Source: JAHBNG01 sp039028975 (GTDB lineage: Bacteria; Chloroflexota; Anaerolineae; Caldilineales; Caldilineaceae). From it: 64,000 nt of DNA. The notes below the pieces were generated by a model. The model saw nothing but the letters and a program-made list of their open reading frames with translations. It did no database searches and was not told the DNA's origin. Where the stretch lies: NCBI GenBank assembly GCA_039028975.1, contig JBCCHB010000079.1:1-64000 (forward strand), read 5' to 3'. The position numbers and the translations under genes are program-made. Shown in pieces: positions 24,624-33,280 of the stretch; position 1 is the stretch's first letter, and each line of letters starts with the position of its first letter.

Positions 24624-25577
24624 ATGCAAGCAGTTATCTTAGCCGCTGGAAAGGGAACCCGACTTCATCCAGTGACCACAACCCGTTCGAAGGCTATGGC
24701 TCCCATAGCTGGCAAACCGATTATTCATCGCGTGATGGATACATTTTGGGAGAATGGCGTACGCTCCTATGTACTCGTAGTAAGTCCGGATGATGTAGAG
24801 CTTCGAGCCTACTTTGCCAACACATCTCTGCCAAATAGCACAATTACGTATGTAGAACAGACAGAACGTTTAGGGATGGCCCACGCTTTGAAGTTGGCTG
24901 CCCCCCAGATTGAGGGGCCTTTCCTACTCTCTGCTTGCGACAACCTTGTGCCAGCTTCGTTTGTTGGTGAATTATTGGCCGGATTTGAGGATGAAACCTG
25001 CGATGCCGTGTTGAGCCTAAAGCCTGTTCCGCCCGAACGGGTTCCCAGCGTTGGTATTGTCGATTTGGATGAAAACAACCGGGTGCGCCGTATTGTTGAG
25101 AAGCCCACTTTAGAGGAAGCCCCTTCCAACATCGGTAGCATTCCGCTTTACCTATTTACCCACGAGCTGCTCAGCTACCTACCCAAAGTACAGCCTTCCG
25201 CCAGAGGTGAATATGAGCTTCAGGACGCCATTCAAATGTTGATTGAGGATGGAAAATCCGTGTACGGACTATTCACGAAGACGCGGCTTCAATTGACAAA
25301 TACAGATGACCTGCTCAAGCTGAATCAGCACTATCTAGCTACAGAGAAGAATGGCCATATTCCAGAGAGCAGTCGTGTTGGCAAACGTACTCTTCTTCAT
25401 CCCCCCTTACATATAGAAGAGGGGGTAATCATCGGTGACGACTGTTCCATTGGTCCGAACGTAGTCTTGGAAAAGGGGTGCATCATTGGGCGTGGCGTCC
25501 GTCTCCAAGATGCCTTGGTTCTGCGTAACTTCCAGGTTCCTGACGGGCGCGAGGTTGTGGGTGAAGTTGTCGTTTAA
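24624..25577 (+). CDS. sugar-phosphate nucleotidyltransferase (RfbA/GlmU-type)
   Basis: A 317-residue protein started at the ATG at 24624, with GAGGGA (24615-24620) just before it; the frame is open a further 25 codons but without family homology. Residues 2-230 are the NTP_transferase domain: VILAAGKGTRLHPVTTTRSK, AMAPIAGKPIIHRV, the metal-binding Asp in LSACDNLVP, and RRIVEKP. Residues 255-310 are left-handed beta-helix hexapeptides (GVIIGDDCSIGPNVVLEKG). The combination suggests synthesis of an NDP-sugar such as dTDP-glucose or UDP-GlcNAc; the short beta-helix lacks a clear acetyltransferase active site, so I do not call GlmU. Hairpins flank the gene on both sides. Confidence 0.88.
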   Translation: MQAVILAAGKGTRLHPVTTTRSKAMAPIAGKPIIHRVMDTFWENGVRSYVLVVSPDDVELRAYFANTSLPNSTITYVEQTERLGMAHALKLAAPQIEGPFLLSACDNLVPASFVGELLAGFEDETCDAVLSLKPVPPERVPSVGIVDLDENNRVRRIVEKPTLEEAPSNIGSIPLYLFTHELLSYLPKVQPSARGEYELQDAIQMLIEDGKSVYGLFTKTRLQLTNTDDLLKLNQHYLATEKNGHIPESSRVGKRTLLHPPLHIEEGVIIGDDCSIGPNVVLEKGCIIGRGVRLQDALVLRNFQVPDGREVVGEVVV

Positions 25578-25608
25578 GCCAATCGACCATAAACTTAGCT
25601 CTGTCATA

Positions 25609-25655
25609 GAGGAGAATAATCTACCTGGCTAAAATAGTATTGAATTATTCTCCTC
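25609..25655. repeat. 12-bp perfect inverted repeat, possible terminator-like hairpin, with a half-site of palindrome family 1
   Basis: GAGGAGAATAAT (25609-25620) and ATTATTCTCCTC (25644-25655) pair across 23 bases. Ten bases later CCGCAGTATA (25665-25674) matches one end of palindrome family 1. Lies between the nucleotidyltransferase and HipA-like genes. Confidence 0.65.
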
Positions 25656-25711
25656 CATATCTAGCCGCAGTATAGTCAAAAAGAGCCGGCTTGCGTTACA
25701 ATACGTTTATC

Positions 25712-26488
25712 ATGATACGAACTGTAGTTGCAACCGATTATATTCATCCGCTTCGTGAAGGTGGTTCACTCCCGGCAATTGTTCGTGCCAATGATGGGGA
25801 ACTCTACGCCATGAAATTTGTTGGTGCAGGTCAAGGCCCCAAAGCGTTGATTGCAGAGTTGATCGGGGGGGAGATTGCTCGCCGGCTCGGATTTCGTATG
25901 CCAGAAGTCGTTCTGATGGAACTCGATCCGGCCATCGGCCAAGCGGAGCCTGATCAAGAGATTCAAGATCTTTTGCAAAGTAGCGCCGGTTTGAATTTGG
26001 CCTTGGCTTTCCTCAGCGAATCAGTGGCATATCGAGCACATGTTTCACCTAAGCCAACGCCAGAGTTTGCGGCTCGGTTGGTTTGGCTGGATGCATTTAT
26101 CACCAACATGGATCGTACCCCTCGCAATGTGAATCTGCTGGTCCATCAAGACGAGGTCTGGCTGATTGATCACGGTGCAGCTCTCTACTTCCATCACAAC
26201 TGGCGAGACCACATTCAGCAGAGCGAGAGCCGTTTTCCACTGATCAAGGAGCATGTGCTCCTACCTTTTGCGGGATCGATTGCCGAGGCTGATGCGGAAG
26301 TCAAACCACTTTTGGATTCGGCCTTTTTTGAGCAGCTTGTCAACCAGATCCCGGATCCTTGGTTGGTCATCGATAGCCCATACGACGAGGCCGACGCTCA
26401 CCGCCACGGCTACGTTGAATACCTGACTCACCGTTTGGCAAATTCCCAGCTCTTTGTAGAAGAAGCTGATAAGGCAAGATTGGGATAG
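25712..26488 (+). CDS. HipA-like kinase-domain protein (HipA_2 type)
   Basis: A 258-residue protein started at the ATG at 25712, nine bases after a possible -10 box TACAAT (25697-25702), so its mRNA may be nearly leaderless. Features of the HipA/PI3K-like kinase fold: ELYAMKFVGAGQGPKALIAE (nucleotide-binding Lys), the catalytic-loop-like FITNMDRTPRNVNLLV and the metal-binding LIDHGAALYF. It is shorter than HipA of HipAB systems (about 440 residues) and no HipB-type HTH gene is adjacent. Instead a DUF3037 gene follows after 7 bp. This pairing recurs in bacteria as I recall, and could be a kinase with its partner or a toxin-antitoxin-like unit. Confidence 0.82.
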   Translation: MIRTVVATDYIHPLREGGSLPAIVRANDGELYAMKFVGAGQGPKALIAELIGGEIARRLGFRMPEVVLMELDPAIGQAEPDQEIQDLLQSSAGLNLALAFLSESVAYRAHVSPKPTPEFAARLVWLDAFITNMDRTPRNVNLLVHQDEVWLIDHGAALYFHHNWRDHIQQSESRFPLIKEHVLLPFAGSIAEADAEVKPLLDSAFFEQLVNQIPDPWLVIDSPYDEADAHRHGYVEYLTHRLANSQLFVEEADKARLG

Positions 26489-26495
26489 CGAAGGC

Positions 26496-26885
26496 ATGGA
26501 TGGGAGAGAGGGATTCGCCTTTGACTATACGGTATTACGAGTAGTACCTCGTGTGGAGCGTCAAGAGTTTGTTAACGTGGGCGTTGTGTTATTCTGTAAA
26601 GCCAAACGATTCCTCGATGCCAAGATCGATCTAGAGATGAGCCGCCTTCCCTACCTCTCTCCTCAAACAGACTTACTTCCCATCCGCGCTCGTTTGGCCA
26701 TAATTCCTGCCATCTGTGCCGGGACGCTTTCTATTGACGCCATCCATGACTGGCCTCAATCTGAGCGCTTCAAATGGTTAGCTGCACCCAGCAGCACAGT
26801 GATTCAGGCTGCACCGGCTCATCGAGGACTCTGTTTTGACCCAACAGAACGGCTGGAGACGTTATTTGGATTGTTTGTGGCTTAG
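26496..26885 (+). CDS. DUF3037 family protein
   Basis: A 129-residue protein with the DUF3037 pattern FDYTVLRVVPRVERQEFVNV followed by GVVLFCKAKRFLDAKI, then RLPYLSPQTD, and C-terminal SPSS/RGLCFDP-type segments (APAHRGLCFDP). Function unknown. It starts 7 bp after the HipA-like kinase stop and almost certainly shares its mRNA, so it is the natural candidate partner of the kinase. Confidence 0.82.
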   Translation: MDGREGFAFDYTVLRVVPRVERQEFVNVGVVLFCKAKRFLDAKIDLEMSRLPYLSPQTDLLPIRARLAIIPAICAGTLSIDAIHDWPQSERFKWLAAPSSTVIQAAPAHRGLCFDPTERLETLFGLFVA

Positions 26886-26933
26886 GTCGGCAAGCAGCAC
26901 AAAGTGCGATTCGATGTAGTGCCGGAATGCTTG

Positions 26934-27440
26934 TCAAACCAAATGCGGCTGTAACTCAACCTCTTGATCTTTCCAGATTCGATAGAGTTCAATCGCACGT
27001 TGAAAGAGCCAACGCTCCCTGGGAATCCCAATGTGTAGTTCCGTATCCACCAGTTCATCTAACTCCCACCATCTATATTCCCCACCTTTCATATCATCAC
27101 CCGTTTGAACTTCACCACCTTCGTATGCCATCAGATAACAGATACTGATCATAAACTGAGCATTGTCATCATAACGCCATGTTGACGCGTGCAATACACC
27201 CAATGGCCGAACTCGAATTTCAGGTCCCAGCTCTTCTGTCACTTCCCGCAATGCACCATCCAGAATCGTCTCTTCTGCTTCTAATGCCCCGCTGACGACC
27301 TCCCACCGGTTCCGTTTTGCATGAACAGAAAGAAGAACCTGTTCTTGCTCATTGACAATAAAGGCAACCACGGCAGCAGGAGAACAGGCGAATTCGCGCC
27401 GACCATTTTCGGATGTGATGATGGGTTGTTGATTGGGCAT
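26934..27440 (-). CDS. Nudix hydrolase
   Basis: A 168-residue protein. The Nudix box runs from GALEAEETILDG to ALREVTEELG (about residues 51-72), with the metal-binding REVTEE core intact. Family members hydrolyse nucleoside diphosphates linked to another group X; the substrate is unknown. Its ATG overlaps the stop of the gamma-glutamyltransferase gene (TAATG), so the two are translationally coupled. Confidence 0.9.
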   Translation of the reverse strand: MPNQQPIITSENGRREFACSPAAVVAFIVNEQEQVLLSVHAKRNRWEVVSGALEAEETILDGALREVTEELGPEIRVRPLGVLHASTWRYDDNAQFMISICYLMAYEGGEVQTGDDMKGGEYRWWELDELVDTELHIGIPRERWLFQRAIELYRIWKDQEVELQPHLV

Positions 27441-29062
27441 TATACCACCAATGCCATCCCATCAGTCCCTGTATCCGCAGCTCCCGTCAGCACACCCGTC
27501 TCTGGATCAATGTGAATAGCCTCCACCAATGCAAAGCCGCCGTGACTATAAGGCAACCGTCGAATAGGATGCTTTTTGCGTACCTCTTCGCAAACAAATT
27601 CAGGGATGCGCATGTGGCAGCGGATATCGTTCACTTGGCAATCGAAGCGAGCCGCGTGAACCGCGTCGTTGATACTCATACCAAAGTCTAGTGAATTGAG
27701 GATGACTTGTAGGTTGGAAGTAATAATGCGGGTGGCACCTGGAGAACCGAGAACCAATACAGGTTTGCCGCCATCTTTGGGATCCCCTTTGTAGACGATG
27801 GTTGGACACATGCCTGTGGTGCGGCCTTTGCCGGGCTGGATCGAATTAGGGTGACCCGGCAGTGGATGAAAATTGATCATTGAGTTGTTGTACATAAAGC
27901 CCATACCTGGAGAGATGACGCCCGATGAGGCACCCAACGAATGAGTTAGCGCGACGCAATTGCCAGCAGCATCAACTACGCTAACGTGAGTTGTGGAAGG
28001 CGCCTCCGTAGCCGTGAAGTCTACGCTAAACTCCTCGTCACTATCGATGAGTTGTCGCCAATGTTGGGCGCGCTCTTTGGTCATCATCCATTGAGTCGGG
28101 ACGTTCTCGAAGTTGGGATCAGCCATATACGGATTGCGGTCTGCAAAGGCTGCTTTCATGGCCATGGAGACAAGGTAGATATAATCGGGCGAGTTGTGCG
28201 CCATCGAACCCAAATCGTACCCCTCTAAAATGTTGAGGATGGCAATGAGCGTGGCACCACCGTGAGGAGGCCCACTGGAAACGACAGTATAGTCGCGGTA
28301 GGTGCCGACTACCTCATAGTCTTCGCGTAGTATATAATTGTTGAAATCAGTTAAGGTAACACTACTACCATTGGCTGCTAGATCCGACGCCATCTCCTGG
28401 GCGAAATCGCCATGGTAGAAATCTTCTGCCCCTCCTTGGCCCAAACGCCGCAGAGATGTGGCATATCCAGGATTTTTGAGAATGGCCCCTTGATCATATT
28501 GAGAGCCATCATCTTTGTGATAGATGTTGTAAATCTCATCATTGAAGTTAATCAGGTCGACTGACGTGGTGGATTCGGGGTAGGGGCGGGGACGCTTCCA
28601 CATGTTGGCCAACCGCTCACGTACCATAAAACCCGCCTCTGCAACCTGGGCCGCAGGCTCCACTGCGTCGGCTAAGGAAAGAGTACCCCAGCGCTCCAGC
28701 ATGGTGGCCATCATCTTCACCGTTCCAGGCGTACAGACCGATGTATATCCCATTGTATTCACTTTATCTTTGAGAAAGTATCCCCAACCATCGGGATTGG
28801 GGCCAATATAGTGATTGACCCACATATCCTCTCGGACATGTTCACCTGCCAAAGCCGGTGCATCAATGGCAATCGGTGAACTTCCGTCCGCTAAGTGCAT
28901 CGTTATGAGGGCATAACCACCAATGCCACACGAATGAGGATCGATTACACCTTGGACAAAGGCACAAGTCACCGCAGCATCGATGGCATTACCGCCATTC
29001 ATTAATACCTTGGCACCGGCTTCAACAGCAATGGGTTGCGGAGCAACAATAATGTTAGACAT
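27440..29062 (-). CDS. gamma-glutamyltransferase family protein
   Basis: A 540-residue Ntn-hydrolase family protein. The N-terminus (PQPIAVEAGAKVLMNGGNAI, then DAAV) and ending (SHGGFALVEAIHIDPETG) are typical. The precursor cleavage site and catalytic Thr lie in STTHVSVVDAAGNCVALT (Thr about residue 357). Gamma-glutamyltransferases cleave gamma-glutamyl bonds of glutathione and similar compounds. No signal peptide is visible, so the enzyme should be cytoplasmic, unlike E. coli Ggt. AAGGAA precedes the ATG. It overlaps the Nudix gene by one base. Confidence 0.92.
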   Translation of the reverse strand: MSNIIVAPQPIAVEAGAKVLMNGGNAIDAAVTCAFVQGVIDPHSCGIGGYALITMHLADGSSPIAIDAPALAGEHVREDMWVNHYIGPNPDGWGYFLKDKVNTMGYTSVCTPGTVKMMATMLERWGTLSLADAVEPAAQVAEAGFMVRERLANMWKRPRPYPESTTSVDLINFNDEIYNIYHKDDGSQYDQGAILKNPGYATSLRRLGQGGAEDFYHGDFAQEMASDLAANGSSVTLTDFNNYILREDYEVVGTYRDYTVVSSGPPHGGATLIAILNILEGYDLGSMAHNSPDYIYLVSMAMKAAFADRNPYMADPNFENVPTQWMMTKERAQHWRQLIDSDEEFSVDFTATEAPSTTHVSVVDAAGNCVALTHSLGASSGVISPGMGFMYNNSMINFHPLPGHPNSIQPGKGRTTGMCPTIVYKGDPKDGGKPVLVLGSPGATRIITSNLQVILNSLDFGMSINDAVHAARFDCQVNDIRCHMRIPEFVCEEVRKKHPIRRLPYSHGGFALVEAIHIDPETGVLTGAADTGTDGMALVV

Positions 29063-29395
29063 TAGATTCCTTTGTTTTGTTGTTTAGTATGAATGAACTG
29101 GCATGAGAGAATTTCATGAAAGGACAGATACGAAGGATCTGCGAACAGCGATTCACAGAGTATATCACAGGGGAAGATTTTCGAGTATCGCGTACGTCGC
29201 ATCAATATTGAGTTGTTCTACAATCGAAGGTATAATAGCGCCCCTTGACGAAGTTTTGCCTAAGCCAAAGCATTTAGGAGCGAGAATTAAGTACTCTTGT
29301 CATTTAACGGGAGTATACTCGAATCTAACGCGCAAGTTATCGATGGCTCATTCCTACAATACCTTTGCTGATACAGGATGCAATACCCAAAAGAG
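29063..29395 (+). other. 333-bp divergent intergenic region with the GT2 promoter
   Basis: It separates the gamma-glutamyltransferase gene (minus) from the GT2 operon (plus). It contains the promoter at 29208-29236 and a presumed leader of about 150 nt. A 98-codon frame at 29103-29399 has no ribosome site or recognisable content. Confidence 0.55.
29208..29236 (+). promoter_or_regulatory. sigma70-like promoter of the GT2-EEP operon
   Basis: TTGAGT (29208-29213), 17 bp, TATAAT (29231-29236). Transcription from about 29243 would give a leader of about 135-155 nt before the glycosyltransferase gene. Confidence 0.7.
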
Positions 29396-30394
29396 ATGAT
29401 GAATTCAAACACACCCGATGTTTCCATTGTGATTCCACTTTACAACGAGGAGGAGAGCATTCCCCGTCTCCACGTTGAACTTGAAGCAGCACTGACAAAG
29501 CTCGATCGTTCCTATGAAATTCTGATTGTCGATGATGGCTCTAGCGACAATAGCCTCTCACTACTTCGAGAGATTGCTGAACGAGATCCCCTTTTACGTG
29601 TGATTAGCCTGCGGCGCAACTTTGGTCAGACTGCGGCCTTTTCGGCCGGTTTTGACTACGCGCTGGGTGATGTGATCATTACAATGGATGCTGATTTGCA
29701 GAACGATCCAGCCGACATTTCACTCTTGCTGAACAAGATGGATGAGGGATATGATATCGTCAGCGGATGGCGCAAAGATCGCAAGGATCGTTTTTTGGAT
29801 AGACGTCTGCCATCGATTCTGGCCAATCGTCTCATCTCTAACGTTACCGACGTCAATCTCCATGACTACGGTTGCTCGCTAAAAGCCTATCGTAGAGATG
29901 CACTTCAGCAAGTCCGGTTGTATGGGGAGATGCATCGATTTATTCCAGCACTGGTCTCCCAAGTCGGTGCACGCGTTGCCGAGGTGCCTGTTAATCACCG
30001 CTCTCGAGAATTTGGTTCGTCCAAGTATGGCATCGGGCGTACAGTGCGGGTTGTTCTGGATCTGCTAACCGTCTGGTTTCTTGGCTCGTACGGAACTCGA
30101 CCGATTCATGTCTTTGGCGGCTTTGGTTTGAGCGCAACGGGGCTGGGCATAGCGTTGGGCATCTATTTGAGTTTTGTGAAGATCATCCTGGGCCAGGATA
30201 TTGGCAACCGACCGCTGTTACTTTTGGCTGTTCTCTTGGTGATGGTTGGAGCGCAACTGATTACCATGGGCCTAATTGCCGAAATGATCATTCGTACTTA
30301 TCATGAAAGCCAGCATAAGCCAATTTACTCTGTGAGAGAGGTGCTGGCCGGGGAGCCCGAGCAAGAGGTTGTTCCAGCTTTGGAGATGGTGTAA
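29396..30394 (+). CDS. family 2 glycosyltransferase, polyprenyl-phosphate sugar transferase type
   Basis: About 332 residues from the ATG at 29396; an ATG at 29378 is in frame and no ribosome site decides. The GT2 domain shows VSIVIPLYNEEESIP, EILIVDDGSSDNS, the metal-binding MDADLQNDP and the acceptor-site GWRKDRKDR. Two membrane helices follow near residues 235-260 and 270-300, the DPM1/GtrB architecture. Such enzymes transfer a sugar to undecaprenyl phosphate at the cytoplasmic face of the membrane. The EEP-domain gene follows after 3 bp. Confidence 0.9.
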   Translation: MMNSNTPDVSIVIPLYNEEESIPRLHVELEAALTKLDRSYEILIVDDGSSDNSLSLLREIAERDPLLRVISLRRNFGQTAAFSAGFDYALGDVIITMDADLQNDPADISLLLNKMDEGYDIVSGWRKDRKDRFLDRRLPSILANRLISNVTDVNLHDYGCSLKAYRRDALQQVRLYGEMHRFIPALVSQVGARVAEVPVNHRSREFGSSKYGIGRTVRVVLDLLTVWFLGSYGTRPIHVFGGFGLSATGLGIALGIYLSFVKIILGQDIGNRPLLLLAVLLVMVGAQLITMGLIAEMIIRTYHESQHKPIYSVREVLAGEPEQEVVPALEMV

Positions 30395-30397
30395 GGC

Positions 30398-31351
30398 ATG
30401 TGGCGTCCGACCTTGTATCTCTTGCTCAGCGGGATTACCCTACTGGTAGGAATCCTAACGATAGTGGTTCTGCTAAGGCGTTTTCATTGGAGTGGAGATT
30501 TAGCAGCACTCATTGTCGACTATCTGGTGGGCATCTCTTTTCTCCTGATTATAGGATTTGCACTTGTCGGTGGCTGGCGGTGGCTGGCGGTTGCAGGGAT
30601 GTTCTTTGCTATCAATAGTTACGTCTTACTCTCTTATCATACTATTGATGAAATTTCACCATCTGATCAAATCGAGAGAAGTGATGCTGAGAGGCGTCGT
30701 CTACGGATTATGGTCTACAATGTCTATTACCGTAACCCAGATGTGCAATCAATTGTAGATGGTGTGCGTTACTACAATCCAGATGTACTCTTTCTGATGG
30801 AGTACTCAAATGCCATTCAAGCTCAGATTGAAACAGCCTTTGCAGACTACCCCTACCAACTAATCCAACCGAGTCGCATGACCATGGGATTGGCTCTCTT
30901 TAGCCGAATTTCCATTCAAAATAGCGAAATTCACCGCTTTTCCGCCACTCGTATCCCCATCTTTCAGGCAACCATGGATCTGAATGGGACCCCTTTTACC
31001 TTTGTTGGTGGTCACCCTTGGCCACCGTTACCTCGCTGGGCGCAGCTACACCGTGATCAAGTCACCAGCATTGCCCAAGTAGCGTCTCAGGCTGAGCATC
31101 CCCTGATTGTCGCTGGAGATTTCAATGCTTCTCAGTGGTCTTATGCTTTGAGTGACCTCTCTAATCAAGCCGAAGTGTCTAACATTCTACGTCCTCTGAA
31201 CTTCACCAAGACTTCGTCGCCGGCTCCGTTGGTTCATTTGGCCATTGATCACGTGCTTGTCTCTGATGGCTGGAGCGTGAGCCAGATACAGTTTGGTCAG
31301 CCAGGCGGCTCAGACCACAAACCTATCATAGTTGATCTGGGCCTTGATTAG
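30398..31351 (+). CDS. membrane-anchored endonuclease/exonuclease/phosphatase-family hydrolase
   Basis: A 317-residue protein. Three membrane segments lie in the first 85 residues. The EEP domain follows from about residue 100: RIMVYNVYYRN, VLFLMEYSN (catalytic Glu), GGHPWPP, LIVAGDFNASQWS (catalytic Asp, Asn) and GGSDHKPIIVDLG (catalytic Asp-His). Relatives include phosphodiesterases and ceramidase-like enzymes; with this anchor the domain probably sits outside the cell. It is translationally linked to the GT2 gene, hinting at a role in cell-envelope or lipid-linked sugar metabolism, an inference. Confidence 0.88.
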   Translation: MWRPTLYLLLSGITLLVGILTIVVLLRRFHWSGDLAALIVDYLVGISFLLIIGFALVGGWRWLAVAGMFFAINSYVLLSYHTIDEISPSDQIERSDAERRRLRIMVYNVYYRNPDVQSIVDGVRYYNPDVLFLMEYSNAIQAQIETAFADYPYQLIQPSRMTMGLALFSRISIQNSEIHRFSATRIPIFQATMDLNGTPFTFVGGHPWPPLPRWAQLHRDQVTSIAQVASQAEHPLIVAGDFNASQWSYALSDLSNQAEVSNILRPLNFTKTSSPAPLVHLAIDHVLVSDGWSVSQIQFGQPGGSDHKPIIVDLGLD

Positions 31352-31373
31352 CTTCAATCCATCACGCTACTGT

Positions 31374-32864
31374 TTATCGACCATATAGTTCTGTCACCTC
31401 TCTGAGCCGCGCGCGTACACCATCATCCAACTTTTCGTGTTGATAGCGCCACGTCCAGTTCCCGTCGGCTCGACCAGGGAGGTTCATGCGCGCGCTGTTA
31501 TCAAGGCTGAGCACATCCTGCAGAGGAACGATGGCTGTGTTAGCCACGCTGGCAAAGGCCGTCCTGATCAAGGCCCACCCTGGATCGGAGCCATCTACTT
31601 GGTTGTAGCGCCTGAAGTGATCGCGCTCTGCTTCAGTAGAATCCTGTTCATACCAGCCACGGGTCGTCGCGTTGTCATGGGTACCACTGTAGACGACAAA
31701 GTTGGGTAAGTGATTATGAGGTAAAAAGGCATTGCTTGCATCGCCCCCAAAGGCAAATTGGAGAACTTTCATTCCGGGGAAACCAAATTGATCTCGTAGT
31801 TCAATCACATCATCGGTTATCTCACCCAGATCTTCGGCAATGATTGGTAGGGCGCCCAATGCGTCCTTCAGCCTGTGGAAAAACGGTGCGCCAGGTCCCT
31901 TTTGCCATTGACCGTTGATGGCTGTCTGCTCTTGAGCAGGAACCTCCCAGTATCCAGCAAAACCGCGAAAATGATCGACGCGTACAATGTCGTAGAGGCG
32001 TTGGGCTGCTTGAATGCGCCGAATCCACCACTGATAGCCATTCTTGGCCATAACATCCCATCGGTAAAGGGGATTTCCCCAGAGTTGACCCGTCTCACTG
32101 AAGTAATCCGGTGGTACACCCGCTACCACTGTTGGCTGAAACAACTCATCTAAGTAGAATTCTGCTGGATTGGCCCAAGCATCCGCACTATCCATTGCCA
32201 CAAAGATGGGTATATCGCCAATGATCTGAATTCCTTTCTCTGAAGCATACGCTCGGACCATCTGCCATTGGCGGTAGAAGAGCCATTGGGCCAACTTGTG
32301 GGCTTGGATTGCCTTGGCCTGAAATCGAGTGGCGGCTGCAATCGCATCTGGTTGACGACTTCGTAGGGCCATCTCCCATTGATTCCAAGGCGCTCCATTG
32401 TGGGCATTCTTCAGAGCCATAAAGAGCGCGTAGTCATCTAGCCATTCACTATTTTGGGTGCAAAAGTGCTGAAATTCATCCCTTAGCTGAGCCGATGCGC
32501 GATGATGAAATCCTGCTGAAACAGCTGCTAATAAGGGGAGCTTCCACTGATAGATGGCTCCAAAGTCTACTGAGTCCGCAGGCAAGGGAGGGGCGGTATC
32601 CAAAATTGCCTGCTCTAAGATGTTATCCGCAACCAGGTCCGGCAGACTAATTAGATATGGGTTGCCTGCAAAGGTGCTAAAACTTTGGTATGGGCTATCT
32701 CCGTAACCGGTTGGCCCTAGCGGAAGAACCTGCCATAAGCTCTGTTTAGACTCCGCAAAAAAATCGATCCAGTGGTAGGCCCACTGATCAAAAGAGCCAA
32801 TGCCATAAGGACTGGGAAAAGATGTGGGGTGGAGCAAGATGCCGCTCTTACGTTGGGTTTTCAT
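31374..32864 (-). CDS. malQ: 4-alpha-glucanotransferase (amylomaltase, GH77)
   Basis: A 496-residue cytosolic enzyme that transfers alpha-1,4-glucan segments between acceptors in maltodextrin or glycogen metabolism. The N-terminus SGILLHPTSFPSPYGIG and WQVLPLGPTGYGDSPYQ are family signatures. Catalytic residues: Asp in IRVDHFRGF, Glu in IIAEDLGE, Asp in SGTHDN. The length is typical of the short bacterial/plant-plastid type. It is separated by 22 bp from the convergent EEP gene; no partner glycogen genes are in the window. Confidence 0.96.
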   Translation of the reverse strand: MKTQRKSGILLHPTSFPSPYGIGSFDQWAYHWIDFFAESKQSLWQVLPLGPTGYGDSPYQSFSTFAGNPYLISLPDLVADNILEQAILDTAPPLPADSVDFGAIYQWKLPLLAAVSAGFHHRASAQLRDEFQHFCTQNSEWLDDYALFMALKNAHNGAPWNQWEMALRSRQPDAIAAATRFQAKAIQAHKLAQWLFYRQWQMVRAYASEKGIQIIGDIPIFVAMDSADAWANPAEFYLDELFQPTVVAGVPPDYFSETGQLWGNPLYRWDVMAKNGYQWWIRRIQAAQRLYDIVRVDHFRGFAGYWEVPAQEQTAINGQWQKGPGAPFFHRLKDALGALPIIAEDLGEITDDVIELRDQFGFPGMKVLQFAFGGDASNAFLPHNHLPNFVVYSGTHDNATTRGWYEQDSTEAERDHFRRYNQVDGSDPGWALIRTAFASVANTAIVPLQDVLSLDNSARMNLPGRADGNWTWRYQHEKLDDGVRARLREVTELYGR

Positions 32865-33280
32865 TGGTAGTCGGTGTGTCGGTAGTCAGTGGTTGGTTGA
32901 TCTGCTAAACCGTAGGAATGAGCATTAAATAAGTTGGGCATGTCATCTCGAAGGATTGAGAGATCTTATGCACAAGTTATTTAATTCCGATTCCTAGGGC
33001 AGCGTTACCGAAGTATTGACAGATAAGGGTAGCCCGTCCATTTTGGGCGGGAAAGGTAGCCTGACTGACCGATTTCAAGTTACAGCCACAGGACAATCGG
33101 CGTCCACCGCCCTGCAAGGACGGTCTACGTTGCATCTCTCTAAACTATCACAACTTACGTAACAATGCACTTGGTGCTGATCCTGAGAAACGCTCTTGGA
33201 TAGAAGAGTCTGATTGGGCAAACCGTTACAATTTCTTAACCAATTCGTCCTTTACAGAAATGACCCATTTCCAAATGGAT
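32865..33280. other. 416-bp intergenic region with palindromes
   Basis: It lies between rhomboid (ends 33281) and malQ (starts 32864), both minus. It contains a full copy of the 84-bp palindrome family (32913-32996) and a GC-rich hairpin region around 33030-33140, including CCCGTCC/GGGCGGG. No gene was recognised. Confidence 0.6.
32913..32996. repeat. 84-bp palindrome family 2, copy 1
   Basis: The left arm starts TAGGAATGAGCATTAAATAA and the right arm is its imperfect inverse, ending ATTTAATTCCGATTCCTA. A second copy of the same length lies at 39974-40057, and a degenerate one after rsfS. Confidence 0.75.

Noticed and set aside
29103..29399. 98-codon frame before the GT2 gene
   Set aside because: It spans a strong promoter (29208-29236), has no ribosome site and no recognisable content.
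33000..33150. GC-rich hairpins considered as a tRNA or structured RNA gene
   Set aside because: No acceptor/T-arm pairing or GGTTCRAATCC-type T-loop; only simple stems such as CCCGTCC/GGGCGGG.
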